Source: Terriglobia bacterium
GTDB taxonomy: Bacteria; Acidobacteriota; Terriglobia; UBA7540
DNA length: 10,624 nt
Reading direction: 5' to 3'
Assembly (NCBI GenBank): GCA_030042795.1
Contig: JASHYZ010000089.1
Coordinates: 1-10,624, forward strand
Both the position numbers and the translations under genes were made by a program. Below the pieces are notes generated by a model. It was not told the origin of the DNA, searched no databases, and worked only from the letters and a program-made list of their open reading frames with translations. Positions 1-7,584 of this stretch are shown here, in pieces (positions within the stretch are counted from its first letter, which is position 1; each line of letters starts with the position of its first letter).

Positions 1-1335
1 GTGGCCTCGATGGAACCGGCCGAACCTCAGGTGCAGCTCGCCGAGCCTGGTGGGGCCACGCAGACAGGCCCGCCGCTCACCTTGACCCTGCAAGACGCCT
101 TGGAGCGGGCGCGCCAGAACGACGCCACGTACCTTTCCGCAGTGACGGACGCCCGGGTAGCGCACGAGGACCGTATCCAGGCTCGCGCAGCGCTGCTGCC
201 TTCGGTAAGCACCACCACCCAGGAGTTACTGACCTCCGGCGCCAGCGTCTTATCAACGGGCAAGTTTGTTACCAATGACGGCGTACACGTCTATCGCGCC
301 TGGGGCGTGTTGCATGAGGACCTTTCGCCCAATCTATTCACGCTGAACGGGTACCGCCGAGCCTCGTCGGCTGAGGCTCTGGCCCAAGCCAAAGAGGAGA
401 TTGCCCGGCGTGGCCTGGCGGTGACGGTGACGCAGGCGTACTATGACCTCGTCATCACGCAGCGGAAATATGCCACGGCGCAACAGGCGGCAGGGCAGGC
501 CAATCAATTCTTGAAGTCGACCCAGGAGCAGGAGCGCGCCGGGCAAGCGGCGCACAGTGACGTGATCAAGGCGCAAATTCAGTCCGAACAGCAGCAACAG
601 GCGCTGGAGGATGCGAGGCTAGCCATGGAAAACGCCCGCTTGAACCTCGCCATTATCCTGTTTCCTTCGTTCAATCAGAATTTCACCGTGGTTGATGATC
701 TCGATCAAGTTCCGGCGCTGCCGTCATTTCAAGATGCCCAGCATATGGCCACGCAGGCGAATCCCGATCTTAAGATTGCCGTGGAGTCTCTGCAGGAAGC
801 CAATCTAGGCGTTTCGGCAACGCGGAACGCATTTCTGCCCACACTTTCGATCGACACGGATTACGGCATCGAGGCGAACGCCTTCGCGCTGCGCGGGAAG
901 GCAAGCGGCGCCGCCGGGACGGACAAAGGGAACCAAGTGCAGAATAACTTGGGTCAGTTCACTGCGGCGAATCTGCAATTCCCGGTATGGGACTGGGGCG
1001 CCCTACGCAGCAAGCTTCACCAGGCCGAGTGGCAGCGCCAGCAGGCGCGGGCGGAGTTAAGCCTGGCGCAGCGCAAGATGGTGAGTAACCTGTACTCGTC
1101 TTATAACGAGGCCGTCGAGGCCCACGCCGCCGCGGATCGCCTTCGACACGCGGCCGAGCTTGCCTCCGAAAGTCTGCGCCTCACGGTCCTGCGTTACAAA
1201 GCAGGTGACGCCACGGCCTTGGAAGTTGTGGATGCCCAAGATACCCTGACGCAGGCTCGCAATGCGTACGACGATGCCGGGGCGCGCTACCGGATCGCGG
1301 TCGCGCAACTTCAGACACTAACGGGAAGTTTTTGA
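1..1335 (+). CDS. TolC-family outer-membrane efflux channel, 5' end missing
   Basis: This is the outer-membrane channel of a tripartite efflux system, which would form a trimeric barrel and periplasmic tunnel carrying substrates out of the cell. The reading frame is open from the first base. The visible 444 residues have no signal peptide and begin in a Pro/Ala/Glu-rich stretch before the first conserved block (TLTLQDALERARQND, about residues 27-41), so the true start and secretion signal almost certainly lie left of the window and the GTG at base 1 is probably an internal Val. Two TolC/OEP repeats are visible, about residues 28-218 and 243-442. Each has long Ala/Gln/Glu-rich helices, with LRYKAGDATALEVVDAQ near the C terminus being typical of the family. 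The C terminus is intact (TGA at 1333-1335). It is followed by an adaptor and an RND pump in the same orientation, which fixes its role. The family call is firm; the substrate is unknown. Confidence 0.92.
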   Translation: MASMEPAEPQVQLAEPGGATQTGPPLTLTLQDALERARQNDATYLSAVTDARVAHEDRIQARAALLPSVSTTTQELLTSGASVLSTGKFVTNDGVHVYRAWGVLHEDLSPNLFTLNGYRRASSAEALAQAKEEIARRGLAVTVTQAYYDLVITQRKYATAQQAAGQANQFLKSTQEQERAGQAAHSDVIKAQIQSEQQQQALEDARLAMENARLNLAIILFPSFNQNFTVVDDLDQVPALPSFQDAQHMATQANPDLKIAVESLQEANLGVSATRNAFLPTLSIDTDYGIEANAFALRGKASGAAGTDKGNQVQNNLGQFTAANLQFPVWDWGALRSKLHQAEWQRQQARAELSLAQRKMVSNLYSSYNEAVEAHAAADRLRHAAELASESLRLTVLRYKAGDATALEVVDAQDTLTQARNAYDDAGARYRIAVAQLQTLTGSF

Positions 1336-1435
1336 CGATGCGAAATCACGAAGAGGTTCACGAGCAATCCCGGCGCGGACCCCCACCTCCGTGTGAGGTG
1401 ACATCGCTGGATTTTAGGGGCTCCGCTCTAACGCA

Positions 1436-1484
1436 GTCATTCCCGCCAAGCTTGTCCTCGCGAAGGCGGGGAGTGGGAATCCAC
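1436..1484. repeat. ATTCCC/GGGAAT inverted-repeat element, copy 1
   Basis: The element has outer arms ATTCCC (1439-1444) and GGGAAT (1475-1480) with 30 bases between them, and an inner stem CCCGCC (1442-1447) with GGCGGG (1465-1470). Its flanks, GTC before the left arm and C after the right arm, match the second copy near 9233-9255. Extragenic palindromes with GTCATTCCCGC...GGGAATC ends are dispersed in many bacterial genomes. This copy is longer than the other and lies between two genes of one operon, where it could affect read-through or mRNA stability. Confidence 0.7.
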
Positions 1485-1527
1485 GAGTCTCCACACGGAC
1501 TCTTGAGCCCCGTCATCTTCGAATCGT

Positions 1528-1535
1528 GGAAGGAA
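1528..1535 (+). promoter_or_regulatory. Ribosome binding site of the adaptor gene
   Basis: The purine run GGAAGGAA ends four bases before the ATG at 1540. Another ATG at 1536, in a different frame, sits directly against the purine run with no spacing and opens only a non-conserved frame. The ATG at 1540 begins the signal sequence of the adaptor and is therefore the supported start. Confidence 0.6.
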
Positions 1536-1539
1536 ATGC

Positions 1540-2862
1540 ATGCAAAAAGCCCCGCCGTTGCTCATGGTCGCCGCGGTCTCTGCTGCTTCCGTGTTCTCCT
1601 CCTGCTCAAGTAAGGAATCGGCTGAGCAGTCGCCCGCCATGACTGTACAGGTGGCAACCGCTCAGCGGGGCACCATCCAGCAGGAGGTAACCGCAGACGC
1701 GGTGGTCTTTCCCATTGATCAGGCGGCGATCACGGCCAAGATCAGTGCGCCTGTGAATAAGTTCTACGTGGAGCGCGGCAGCCACGTGCATGCCGGTCAG
1801 TTGCTGGCTGAACTTGAAAGCAAAGACCTGGCTGCCGCAGTCACTGAAAACAAAGGGGTGTATGACCAGGCCGAAGCCACCTATCAAACAACGATCAAGT
1901 CCGGCTTACCGGAGGAGATGCAAAAGGCTGAGCTCGATCTAAAGGCTGCGAAGGAAACTTTTGACGCCCAGCAGAAGGTGTTCGACGCGCGCCAGAGCCT
2001 TTACCAACAAGGCGCCATCTCACGCAAGGACCTTGAAGATGCCACGGTCGCTTTGACACAAGCACGCAACCAGTATGACATTGCCCGAAAGCACTGGGAC
2101 GCGCTGCACAGCTTCGGGAGTTCGAACGCGCTGAAGGCGGCCGGGGGCGAACTTGCAGCGGCGAAAGGCAAGTACGACGGCGCCGAAGCGCAGTTGGGCT
2201 ATGCGCAGATTCGCAGTCCCATCGACGGCGTGGTGGTAGACCGCCCACTCTATCCCGGCGAAATGGCGGCGGTCGGTTCACCCTTGATCACCGTGATGGA
2301 CATTTCCCGCGTCGTAGCGCGCGCACACTTGAGTCCGCAGCAGGCAGCACTGCTGAAGGCCGGTGACGAGGCCGCGATTTCCGTACCTGGTGCCACCGGT
2401 GAAGTGCCCGCCAAGGTGAGCATGGTGAGCCCAGCGCTCGATCCCAATAGCACCACCGTGGAGGTTTGGGCTGAAGCCACAAATCCGGAGGGCCGCTTGA
2501 AACCGGGAAGCAGTGTTCGCGTCACTTTTGTATCACGCACCCTGAAAGATGCCTTGATCGTGCCCGCGGCAGCGCTTATCACCGCGGCGGACGGCGCGAC
2601 CTCTGTGATGGTTGTTGGCGCCGGCTCCAAACCTCAGCAAAAGACGGTGAAAGCGGGCATCCGCCAGGATGATAACCTGCAGATCACGGAAGGCCTTCAG
2701 GATGGCGAGAAGGTGGTGACTCAGGGAGCCTACCAGCTCGCTCAGGAAGACCCTGACGTTCTCGCCAAAACGAAACTTCAGATCGCGGCCCCTGCGGCAC
2801 CGGATCCGGGGTCTGACTCCGGCAAAGGCTCGGACTCCGGTAAGGATCCGGACAAAAACTAA
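1540..2862 (+). CDS. RND efflux periplasmic adaptor (membrane fusion protein), probable lipoprotein
   Basis: This adaptor (440 aa) would bridge the RND pump in the inner membrane to the TolC-type channel. The start is chosen because GGAAGGAA (1528-1535) sits just upstream and the N terminus is a credible export signal: hydrophobic residues 7-19 ending in FSSC with Cys22, a permitted but not ideal lipobox, so lipid anchoring is likely rather than certain. Domains in order are the first beta-barrel/lipoyl half (about 35-97, with SAPVNKFYVERGSHVHAGQLLAELESKDL), an Ala/Gln/Lys/Glu-rich coiled-coil hairpin (about 98-220), the second lipoyl half (QIRSPIDGVVVDRPLYPGE, about 225-245), a beta-barrel, and a membrane-proximal domain ending near 410. 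The last 25 or so residues are a hydrophilic Pro/Gly/Ser/Asp/Lys tail with a repeated SDSGK. The family call is firm. The stop is one base before the pump gene. Confidence 0.93.
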   Translation: MQKAPPLLMVAAVSAASVFSSCSSKESAEQSPAMTVQVATAQRGTIQQEVTADAVVFPIDQAAITAKISAPVNKFYVERGSHVHAGQLLAELESKDLAAAVTENKGVYDQAEATYQTTIKSGLPEEMQKAELDLKAAKETFDAQQKVFDARQSLYQQGAISRKDLEDATVALTQARNQYDIARKHWDALHSFGSSNALKAAGGELAAAKGKYDGAEAQLGYAQIRSPIDGVVVDRPLYPGEMAAVGSPLITVMDISRVVARAHLSPQQAALLKAGDEAAISVPGATGEVPAKVSMVSPALDPNSTTVEVWAEATNPEGRLKPGSSVRVTFVSRTLKDALIVPAAALITAADGATSVMVVGAGSKPQQKTVKAGIRQDDNLQITEGLQDGEKVVTQGAYQLAQEDPDVLAKTKLQIAAPAAPDPGSDSGKGSDSGKDPDKN

Positions 2863-2863
2863 C

Positions 2864-5800
2864 GTGCCAGCGCCCGCAGATACCGACCGAGACGTCCGGC
2901 GGCCCGAATCGTCATTCTGGGTCACGGCCCATTCGAAGTCCATTATCTTCCTCATCCTCACTTTGGCCGTGGCGGGCGTCTATCTCGCGTTCACCATACC
3001 GGTGGCCGTGTTTCCGGAGACCAATTTTCCGCGAATCATCGTGGGCGTGGATAACGGCGTGATGCCCATTGATGAGATGGAAGTTACGATCACCCGGCTG
3101 GTGGAGGAGGCCGTGAACAGCGTGCCGGGTCTCCAGGAAGTGGTGTCGATCACCAGCCGTGGATCCGCCGAAATTGATCTGAATTTCGACTGGAACGTTG
3201 ATATTGTCCAGACGCTTCAGCAAGTGGACGCGGCGGTGGCGCGCATTCAGGGTCAACTTCCGCCCACCGCCTCCATCGAGAGCCACCGGCTCAGCTTCGC
3301 GAGTTTTCCCATCCTCGGCTACAGCCTGACCTCAGACCGAGTTTCGCAACGAGACCTGTGGGAGATCGCGACCTACGGCATCAAGCCCCGCCTGAATCGC
3401 CTTGACGGCGTATCCCAGGTACTGGTTCAGGGGGGCGACGAGCCGGAGTTTCAGGTCACGCCGGACCCGGCCGCTCTGCTCCGTGCGCGCGTGACGGTGC
3501 CTGACATCCTGGACGCGGTGCGGCGAACCAACCTGATCGACTCGCCGGGTTTGCTGAGTCACAATCACCAGCTCTATCTAGGATTAATCAACGGCCAGGC
3601 GCAGACGCCGGAAAAGATCGGCGACTTCGTCATCAAGGGTACCGGAGCCGGCGCAGCGGTCCGCATTGCGGACGTCGCCACCGTCAGCCCGTCGGTGAAG
3701 CCCGTTTACACATTGGTGAGGGCGAACGGTAAGCCGAGTGTGCTTCTCAGTATCAATCGCCAGCCCAGTTCAAATACTGTCGCTGTTGCTCAGGAAGTGC
3801 GCGCTGAGCTCGACCAGACTCGGCGATCGCTTCCTTCCGGCGTCCGCATCAGTACCTTTTACGACCAGTCGGAACTGATCGAGCAGTCGATAAAGAGCGT
3901 TCGTGACGCCATCCTGATTGGGCTGGTCCTGGCTTCCACCATTCTGGTGCTGTTTCTGCATGACTGGGGCACGTCGCTGGTGGCCGGTCTCGTTATCCCC
4001 GTTACCGTGCTGCTCACCTTCGTGGCGCTGAAGGTGCTCGGCGAGAGCTTCAATCTAATGACGCTCGGCGGCCTCGCCGCGGCAGTGGGATTAGTGATCG
4101 ACGACGCTATCGTGGTGGTCGAGAACATTGTGCTGCACCGCGACGCGGGAGAGGGATCTCTCGAATCGATTCGCAGCGCGCTCAAGGAGCTTTCGGTACC
4201 GCTCGTAGGTTCCACGGTGACGCCGGTGGTGGTCTTTCTGCCCCTGATTTCGATGACCGGCGTCGAGGGCGCCTTCTTTCGGGCGCTGGCCGTCACCCTG
4301 TCTGTTTCGCTCTTCGTGTCACTGGGCCTGGCGTTGATATGGACGCCGAACTTGAGCCGTATTTTTTTGCGCCGCAGAAGAAACCAGGTGGAAACTCCGC
4401 CGGAGGTTACCGCATCAACCGGCAAGTTCAGTGCTGAAGCCGAAGAAATCAGAAAGCTCATGGCAGCCGAAGAGGCCTCCATGCAAGGTTCCTTTGGCAA
4501 GGTCATTCGTTTTTATGAGGGCTGGGTTCGACGCGCGCTTGGGCATCCCGTCTGGTTGGGCGCCTTCTGCGCGGTGCTCATCGTGGTTTCGTGCGTTTGC
4601 TATCAGTCCTTGGGCACGGACTTGCTTCCTGAAATGGATGAAGGTGGATTCGTCCTCGACTACGTCATGCCACCGGGCAGTTCGCTTCAGGAAACCGATC
4701 GAGTGCTTGACCATATTGTGCGAATCATTCGTGCCGTGCCGGAAGTGGAGAGCACATCGCGACGGACCGGCTTGCAACTCGGCTTGGCGGCAGTCACCGA
4801 AGCGAACACGGGCGATATTTCCGTGAAGCTCAAGCAGGACCGCAGCCGAGACATTGAGGAAATCATCGCCGAAATTCGAGCCAAAGTTACGCAAGCCGAA
4901 CCGGAGGTGGACGTCGACTTCCACCAGGTGCTCGAAGATATGATTGGAGATCTCACCGGCGCGCCACAGCCTATCCAGATCAAGTTATTTTCGCCCGATG
5001 GTGATTTGCTCGCTCAGTGGGGCCCCCGGGTGGCGGACGCTATCGGAAAGATCGGGGTGGGCGGGAAGAAGCCGGTGGTGGATGTCGCTAACGGGATCGA
5101 CAACACCATGAGCGGGCCGGCGGTAATGTTTCAGGTGGACCCCCAGGCGGCGGCCCGCGCGGGTTTTAGCGTTGATGAACTCACCACCGACGCCTCTGCG
5201 ATTTTGGAAGGCGAGCCGGCATCAACGCCCGTGGTGGTGAATGACCGCCCTTACACCTTACGAGTGCGCTTTCCGGAAGCGAACCGCTCTTCGCTCGACG
5301 CCATCCAGAATACGATGCTGGTGAGCGCCACGGGCAGCACCGCTACCTTGGGGTCCCTTGCCACAGTGACGGAACTGCCTGGGCAAACCGAGATCACGCG
5401 TGACAACTTGCAGCGCGAAGTGTCGGTCACGGCCCGCCTCGAAGGATTAGACCTCGGCAGCGGAGTGGCGCAGGTACAAAAGGTGGTGACCGGGCTACAA
5501 TTGCCGTCCTCAATTCGCGTCGAGTACGGCGGCGCCTACAAGGAACAGCAGCGCTCATTCCGCGATCTGGTCACGGTGTTGCTACTGGCTCTGGTGTTGG
5601 TTTTTCTGGTGCTGCTGCTTGAGTTCGGCCAGTTTTCGGCGCCTGCTGCTATTCTCTCTTCAGCGGTGCTTTCCACGTCCGGAGTCTTTTTCGCCTTGCT
5701 GATTACGGCAACTACGTTTAACATTTCGTCCTTCATGGGCCTCATCATGGTGATTGGAATTGTCGCTAAAAACGGCATTCTTCTGCTCGATGCAGACCAA

Positions 5801-6052
5801 AAATTCCGGACGGCCGGTTTCTCAACAGAGGAGGCCATGGTGCAGGCTGGACGGCGCCGCCTTCGACCCATCGCCATGACCGCCCTCGCGGCCGTGGCCG
5901 GTATGCTTCCCCTCGCCCTTGCCATCGGGACGGGTTCCCAGATGCTTCAGCCGCTCGCCATCTCAGTGATTGGCGGCATTCTCATCTCCATGGTCCTTTC
6001 TTTGATCATCACTCCCGCCATGCAGTACTACCTGATGAGAGAAAGAGCCTAA
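2864..6052 (+). CDS. RND-superfamily efflux pump permease
   Basis: This 1062-residue protein has the full length expected for the inner-membrane, proton-driven pump of a tripartite efflux system. TM1 lies near residues 24-45 and is followed by the first periplasmic loop. A TM block at about 348-505 includes GLVIDDAIVVVEN with the paired acidic residues Asp413-Asp414. TM7 (about 560-585) leads to the second periplasmic loop, and the last TM block is about 903-1058. The proton-relay partners are present: Lys969 in GIVAKNGILLLD and Arg999 in the RLRP segment, matching AcrB D407/D408, K940 and R971. The paired Asp favours the HAE-1 drug/hydrophobe type over metal pumps, which have Asp-Gly there, although the second porter region (FHQVLEDMIGDLTGAPQPIQIKLF, near 686-709) recalls CusA/CzcA. 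Substrate is therefore open. The GTG start lies one base after the adaptor stop; AAGGA (2842-2846) is rather far, so translational coupling is likely. Confidence 0.95.
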   Translation: MPAPADTDRDVRRPESSFWVTAHSKSIIFLILTLAVAGVYLAFTIPVAVFPETNFPRIIVGVDNGVMPIDEMEVTITRLVEEAVNSVPGLQEVVSITSRGSAEIDLNFDWNVDIVQTLQQVDAAVARIQGQLPPTASIESHRLSFASFPILGYSLTSDRVSQRDLWEIATYGIKPRLNRLDGVSQVLVQGGDEPEFQVTPDPAALLRARVTVPDILDAVRRTNLIDSPGLLSHNHQLYLGLINGQAQTPEKIGDFVIKGTGAGAAVRIADVATVSPSVKPVYTLVRANGKPSVLLSINRQPSSNTVAVAQEVRAELDQTRRSLPSGVRISTFYDQSELIEQSIKSVRDAILIGLVLASTILVLFLHDWGTSLVAGLVIPVTVLLTFVALKVLGESFNLMTLGGLAAAVGLVIDDAIVVVENIVLHRDAGEGSLESIRSALKELSVPLVGSTVTPVVVFLPLISMTGVEGAFFRALAVTLSVSLFVSLGLALIWTPNLSRIFLRRRRNQVETPPEVTASTGKFSAEAEEIRKLMAAEEASMQGSFGKVIRFYEGWVRRALGHPVWLGAFCAVLIVVSCVCYQSLGTDLLPEMDEGGFVLDYVMPPGSSLQETDRVLDHIVRIIRAVPEVESTSRRTGLQLGLAAVTEANTGDISVKLKQDRSRDIEEIIAEIRAKVTQAEPEVDVDFHQVLEDMIGDLTGAPQPIQIKLFSPDGDLLAQWGPRVADAIGKIGVGGKKPVVDVANGIDNTMSGPAVMFQVDPQAAARAGFSVDELTTDASAILEGEPASTPVVVNDRPYTLRVRFPEANRSSLDAIQNTMLVSATGSTATLGSLATVTELPGQTEITRDNLQREVSVTARLEGLDLGSGVAQVQKVVTGLQLPSSIRVEYGGAYKEQQRSFRDLVTVLLLALVLVFLVLLLEFGQFSAPAAILSSAVLSTSGVFFALLITATTFNISSFMGLIMVIGIVAKNGILLLDADQKFRTAGFSTEEAMVQAGRRRLRPIAMTALAAVAGMLPLALAIGTGSQMLQPLAISVIGGILISMVLSLIITPAMQYYLMRERA

Positions 6053-6054
6053 GC

Positions 6055-7263
6055 ATGCCGGATGCGCCGCGCGGCGGCCGTGCATACGCCATCGCTGCCG
6101 GCACTCTCGGTTGGACGCTGGACGCCTTCGACTTTTTCGCCGTGATTTTCGTCTTGGATGCCCTCGTGCCGCATTTTGGCGTGGGAAAGGCTTCCATCGT
6201 TTTCACGATTACGCTCACGCTGGCCTTGCGCCCGTTGGGCGCCGTGATCTTCGGGATTCTGGCCGACCGCTACGGCCGCCGCAAGCCTCTGATGGCCGTA
6301 GTGGCCTACTTTTCCCTGATCGAGGTATTGAGTGGGCTGGCCGTAAACTTTCCCATGTTCCTTGTCCTGCGCGCGCTCTTTGGAATTGGCATGGGCGGGT
6401 ATTGGGGTGTGGGCGCCTCATTGGCTATGGAAAGCGTGCCCGTCAAGCACCGTGGTCTCATCTCGGGCCTGCTGCAAGGCGGCTATCCGGTTGGATATCT
6501 CCTCTCCGCGATCGCAGCCCGAACCATTCTTCCCTTGTGGGGTTGGCGGTCGATGTTTTGGTCCGGTCTGCTGCCCGCGGCCATCACCCTCTACGTGGCC
6601 TTCAAGGCGCCGGAGCCTGAAGCCTGGAAGCAGCATCGTGTGCCCAGCGTAAGCGGAATTGTTCGGATTGCCACCGAGAACTGGCACAGGTTCGTCTATC
6701 TTCTGCTTCTGATTGCCCTCATGATGTTTCTATCCCACGGCACTCAGGATCTTTATCCCGATTTTCTCAAGACCGCCCGCCATTTCAGCGCCGGCGCCGC
6801 TGCAGACGTGGCCATGATCTATAACGCCGGGGCCGTCCTCGGCACCATCCTCATAGGCTACAGCTCCGAACGGCTGGGAAGGCGCAAAAGCATGATGATG
6901 GCGCTGGTGCTCTGCAGCCTTGTAATTCCCGCTTGGGCTTTCGGCGCGAGCTTAGCAGTCCTCACCGCCGGAGCGTTCCTGTTGCAGCTTGGAGTGCAAG
7001 GTACCTGGGGCGTGATCCCCGCTCACCTTAACGAGCTTTCGCCCGACGCCGCGCGCAGTCTCTTTCCGGGTTTGGTGTATCAACTCGGAAGTCTGGTGGG
7101 CTCACCGGCTAATAGTATCGAATACGCTCTCCGAAACCGCCTGGGCTATGAGTGGGCTCTGGCAGCCTTCGAGGGGTTTACAATCCTGGCCCTGTTCTTC
7201 ATCCTTACCCTCGGCCCAGAGCAAAAGGGCAAGAAGTTCTTGAAGGAGCCGGATGCCGTCTGA
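6055..7263 (+). CDS. MFS permease, lactate/sialate:H+ symporter (JEN/SHS) type
   Basis: This 402-residue protein is predicted to have 12 transmembrane helices and to move a small solute, probably a carboxylate, across the inner membrane with protons. TM1 carries GWTLDAFDFF (residues 19-28), typical of the sialate/lactate symporter family. The MFS motif A is clear between TM2 and TM3 (Gly67, Asp71, RYGRRK 72-77), with a second-half counterpart SERLGRRKSM. In TM7, SHGTQDLYPD (227-236) matches the JEN signature NXX[S/T]HX[S/T]QDXXXT except that the leading Asn is Met224 and the final Thr is Asp236. The start lies two bases after the pump stop, so it is probably the last gene of the efflux operon, an uncommon arrangement. 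The family is well supported. Direction and substrate are inference, and the altered signature positions warn against calling it a lactate importer outright. Confidence 0.88.
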   Translation: MPDAPRGGRAYAIAAGTLGWTLDAFDFFAVIFVLDALVPHFGVGKASIVFTITLTLALRPLGAVIFGILADRYGRRKPLMAVVAYFSLIEVLSGLAVNFPMFLVLRALFGIGMGGYWGVGASLAMESVPVKHRGLISGLLQGGYPVGYLLSAIAARTILPLWGWRSMFWSGLLPAAITLYVAFKAPEPEAWKQHRVPSVSGIVRIATENWHRFVYLLLLIALMMFLSHGTQDLYPDFLKTARHFSAGAAADVAMIYNAGAVLGTILIGYSSERLGRRKSMMMALVLCSLVIPAWAFGASLAVLTAGAFLLQLGVQGTWGVIPAHLNELSPDAARSLFPGLVYQLGSLVGSPANSIEYALRNRLGYEWALAAFEGFTILALFFILTLGPEQKGKKFLKEPDAV

Positions 7264-7269
7264 GGTTGA

Positions 7270-7290
7270 GCCGGAGCACGGTGCGCCGGC
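7270..7290 (+). terminator. Possible terminator hairpin after the MFS gene
   Basis: Beginning seven bases after the stop codon, GCCGGAGCA pairs with TGCGCCGGC around a CGG loop, with one A-G mismatch in a nine-position stem. The downstream sequence is pyrimidine-rich (ACCTTTTCTT at 7301-7310) but offset by about ten bases from the stem. It is therefore a weak intrinsic terminator at best, or simply a stabilising 3' hairpin. The position at an operon end is what supports it. Confidence 0.35.
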
Positions 7291-7383
7291 ATTCTCATTG
7301 ACCTTTTCTTCATCGGTTCACCCCGAACTTTGCGGCGAGTTTGAACATAGGCGAGCAAGGCACAGCGAAGGCGAACTACGGGC

Positions 7384-7427
7384 TTGCGGCGGAGCGCGAG
7401 ATGGCCCGTCCGCCGCGACTATCTCGC
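7384..7427. repeat. Two interlocking inverted repeats
   Basis: GCGGCGGA (7386-7393) pairs with TCCGCCGC (7409-7416), extendable by a T-G and a T-A pair to ten positions. GCGAGAT (7396-7402), inside that loop, pairs with ATCTCGC (7421-7427), just outside the first stem. The arms are exact complements. Connecting loops of 2, 6 and 2 bases would strain a full pseudoknot, so alternative rather than simultaneous stems are more plausible. Function is unknown. Confidence 0.45.
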
Positions 7428-7522
7428 TGACGCAACCCTAAGCGAGCTTGAACCTTGTCGCCGGCTTATCGCCCCGTGAAATAGCTCAGAATGACTCACT
7501 ATCGCGCAACCACAAAAAGAGC

Positions 7523-7554
7523 TTTACTCGTCAGAATTTGGTGTAGAATATAGT
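7523..7554 (+). promoter_or_regulatory. Candidate promoter of the FecR-domain gene
   Basis: TTTACT (7523-7528) could be the -35 element. The best -10 match is TAGAAT (7544-7549), with a short 15-base spacer; GAATAT (7546-7551) gives 17 bases and TATAGT (7549-7554) gives 20. This AT-rich patch stands out in GC-rich DNA and sits 36 bases or more upstream of the start codon, the right place for a promoter. The exact elements are uncertain. Confidence 0.4.
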
Positions 7555-7559
7555 CCGGT

Positions 7560-7584
7560 GGGCGATCCCAATCGCCCGGAGGTG
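7560..7584 (+). promoter_or_regulatory. 5'-UTR hairpin abutting the FecR gene Shine-Dalgarno
   Basis: GGGCGAT (7560-7566) and ATCGCCC (7571-7577) form a perfect 7-bp stem with the four-base loop CCCA. The Shine-Dalgarno GGAGGTG (7578-7584) begins at the very next base, five bases before the ATG at 7590. In the mRNA the stem would stack directly against the ribosome binding site. It could protect the 5' end or tune translation, perhaps as a protein target. It is not a terminator because no T-run follows. Confidence 0.6.

Larger units (their letters stand above)
1336..1539. other. Intergenic gap inside the efflux operon
   Basis: These 204 bases separate the channel gene from the adaptor gene, whereas the following junctions are 1-2 bases. 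The gap holds a 6-bp hairpin CACCTC/GAGGTG (1384-1389 with 1395-1400), the ATTCCC/GGGAAT repeat element (1436-1484), and a small hairpin GAGTC/GACTC (1485-1489 with 1498-1502). None has a following T-tract, so none is a convincing intrinsic terminator. I see no good promoter. The simplest reading is that a mobile palindromic repeat landed in an originally tighter operon junction. Confidence 0.55.

Noticed and set aside
1384..1400. CACCTC/GAGGTG hairpin as terminator of the channel gene
   Set aside because: The stem is short, has no following T-tract, and downstream genes belong to the same efflux machine.
1332..1613. A 93-codon + strand frame between the channel and adaptor genes
   Set aside because: It needs a TTG start with no ribosome site, runs through the palindromic repeat and overlaps the true adaptor signal peptide; the product is low-complexity with no recognisable domain.
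3859..4506. A 215-codon minus-strand open frame inside the pump gene
   Set aside because: It is antisense to conserved RND membrane segments, rich in Ser/Thr/Arg as expected for a shadow frame in GC-rich DNA, and resembles no known family.
4431..4826. A 131-codon + strand frame overlapping the pump gene
   Set aside because: It overlaps conserved pump sequence in another frame and encodes a Trp/Cys/Arg-rich composition typical of chance frames.
7253..7441. A 62-codon frame overlapping the MFS stop, with AAGGAG four bases before its ATG
   Set aside because: The ribosome-like purines belong to the Lys-Glu codons at the MFS C terminus. The product is a featureless Ser/Ala/Arg/Glu mixture and runs through the candidate terminator and inverted repeats. 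Weakly possible but unsupported.
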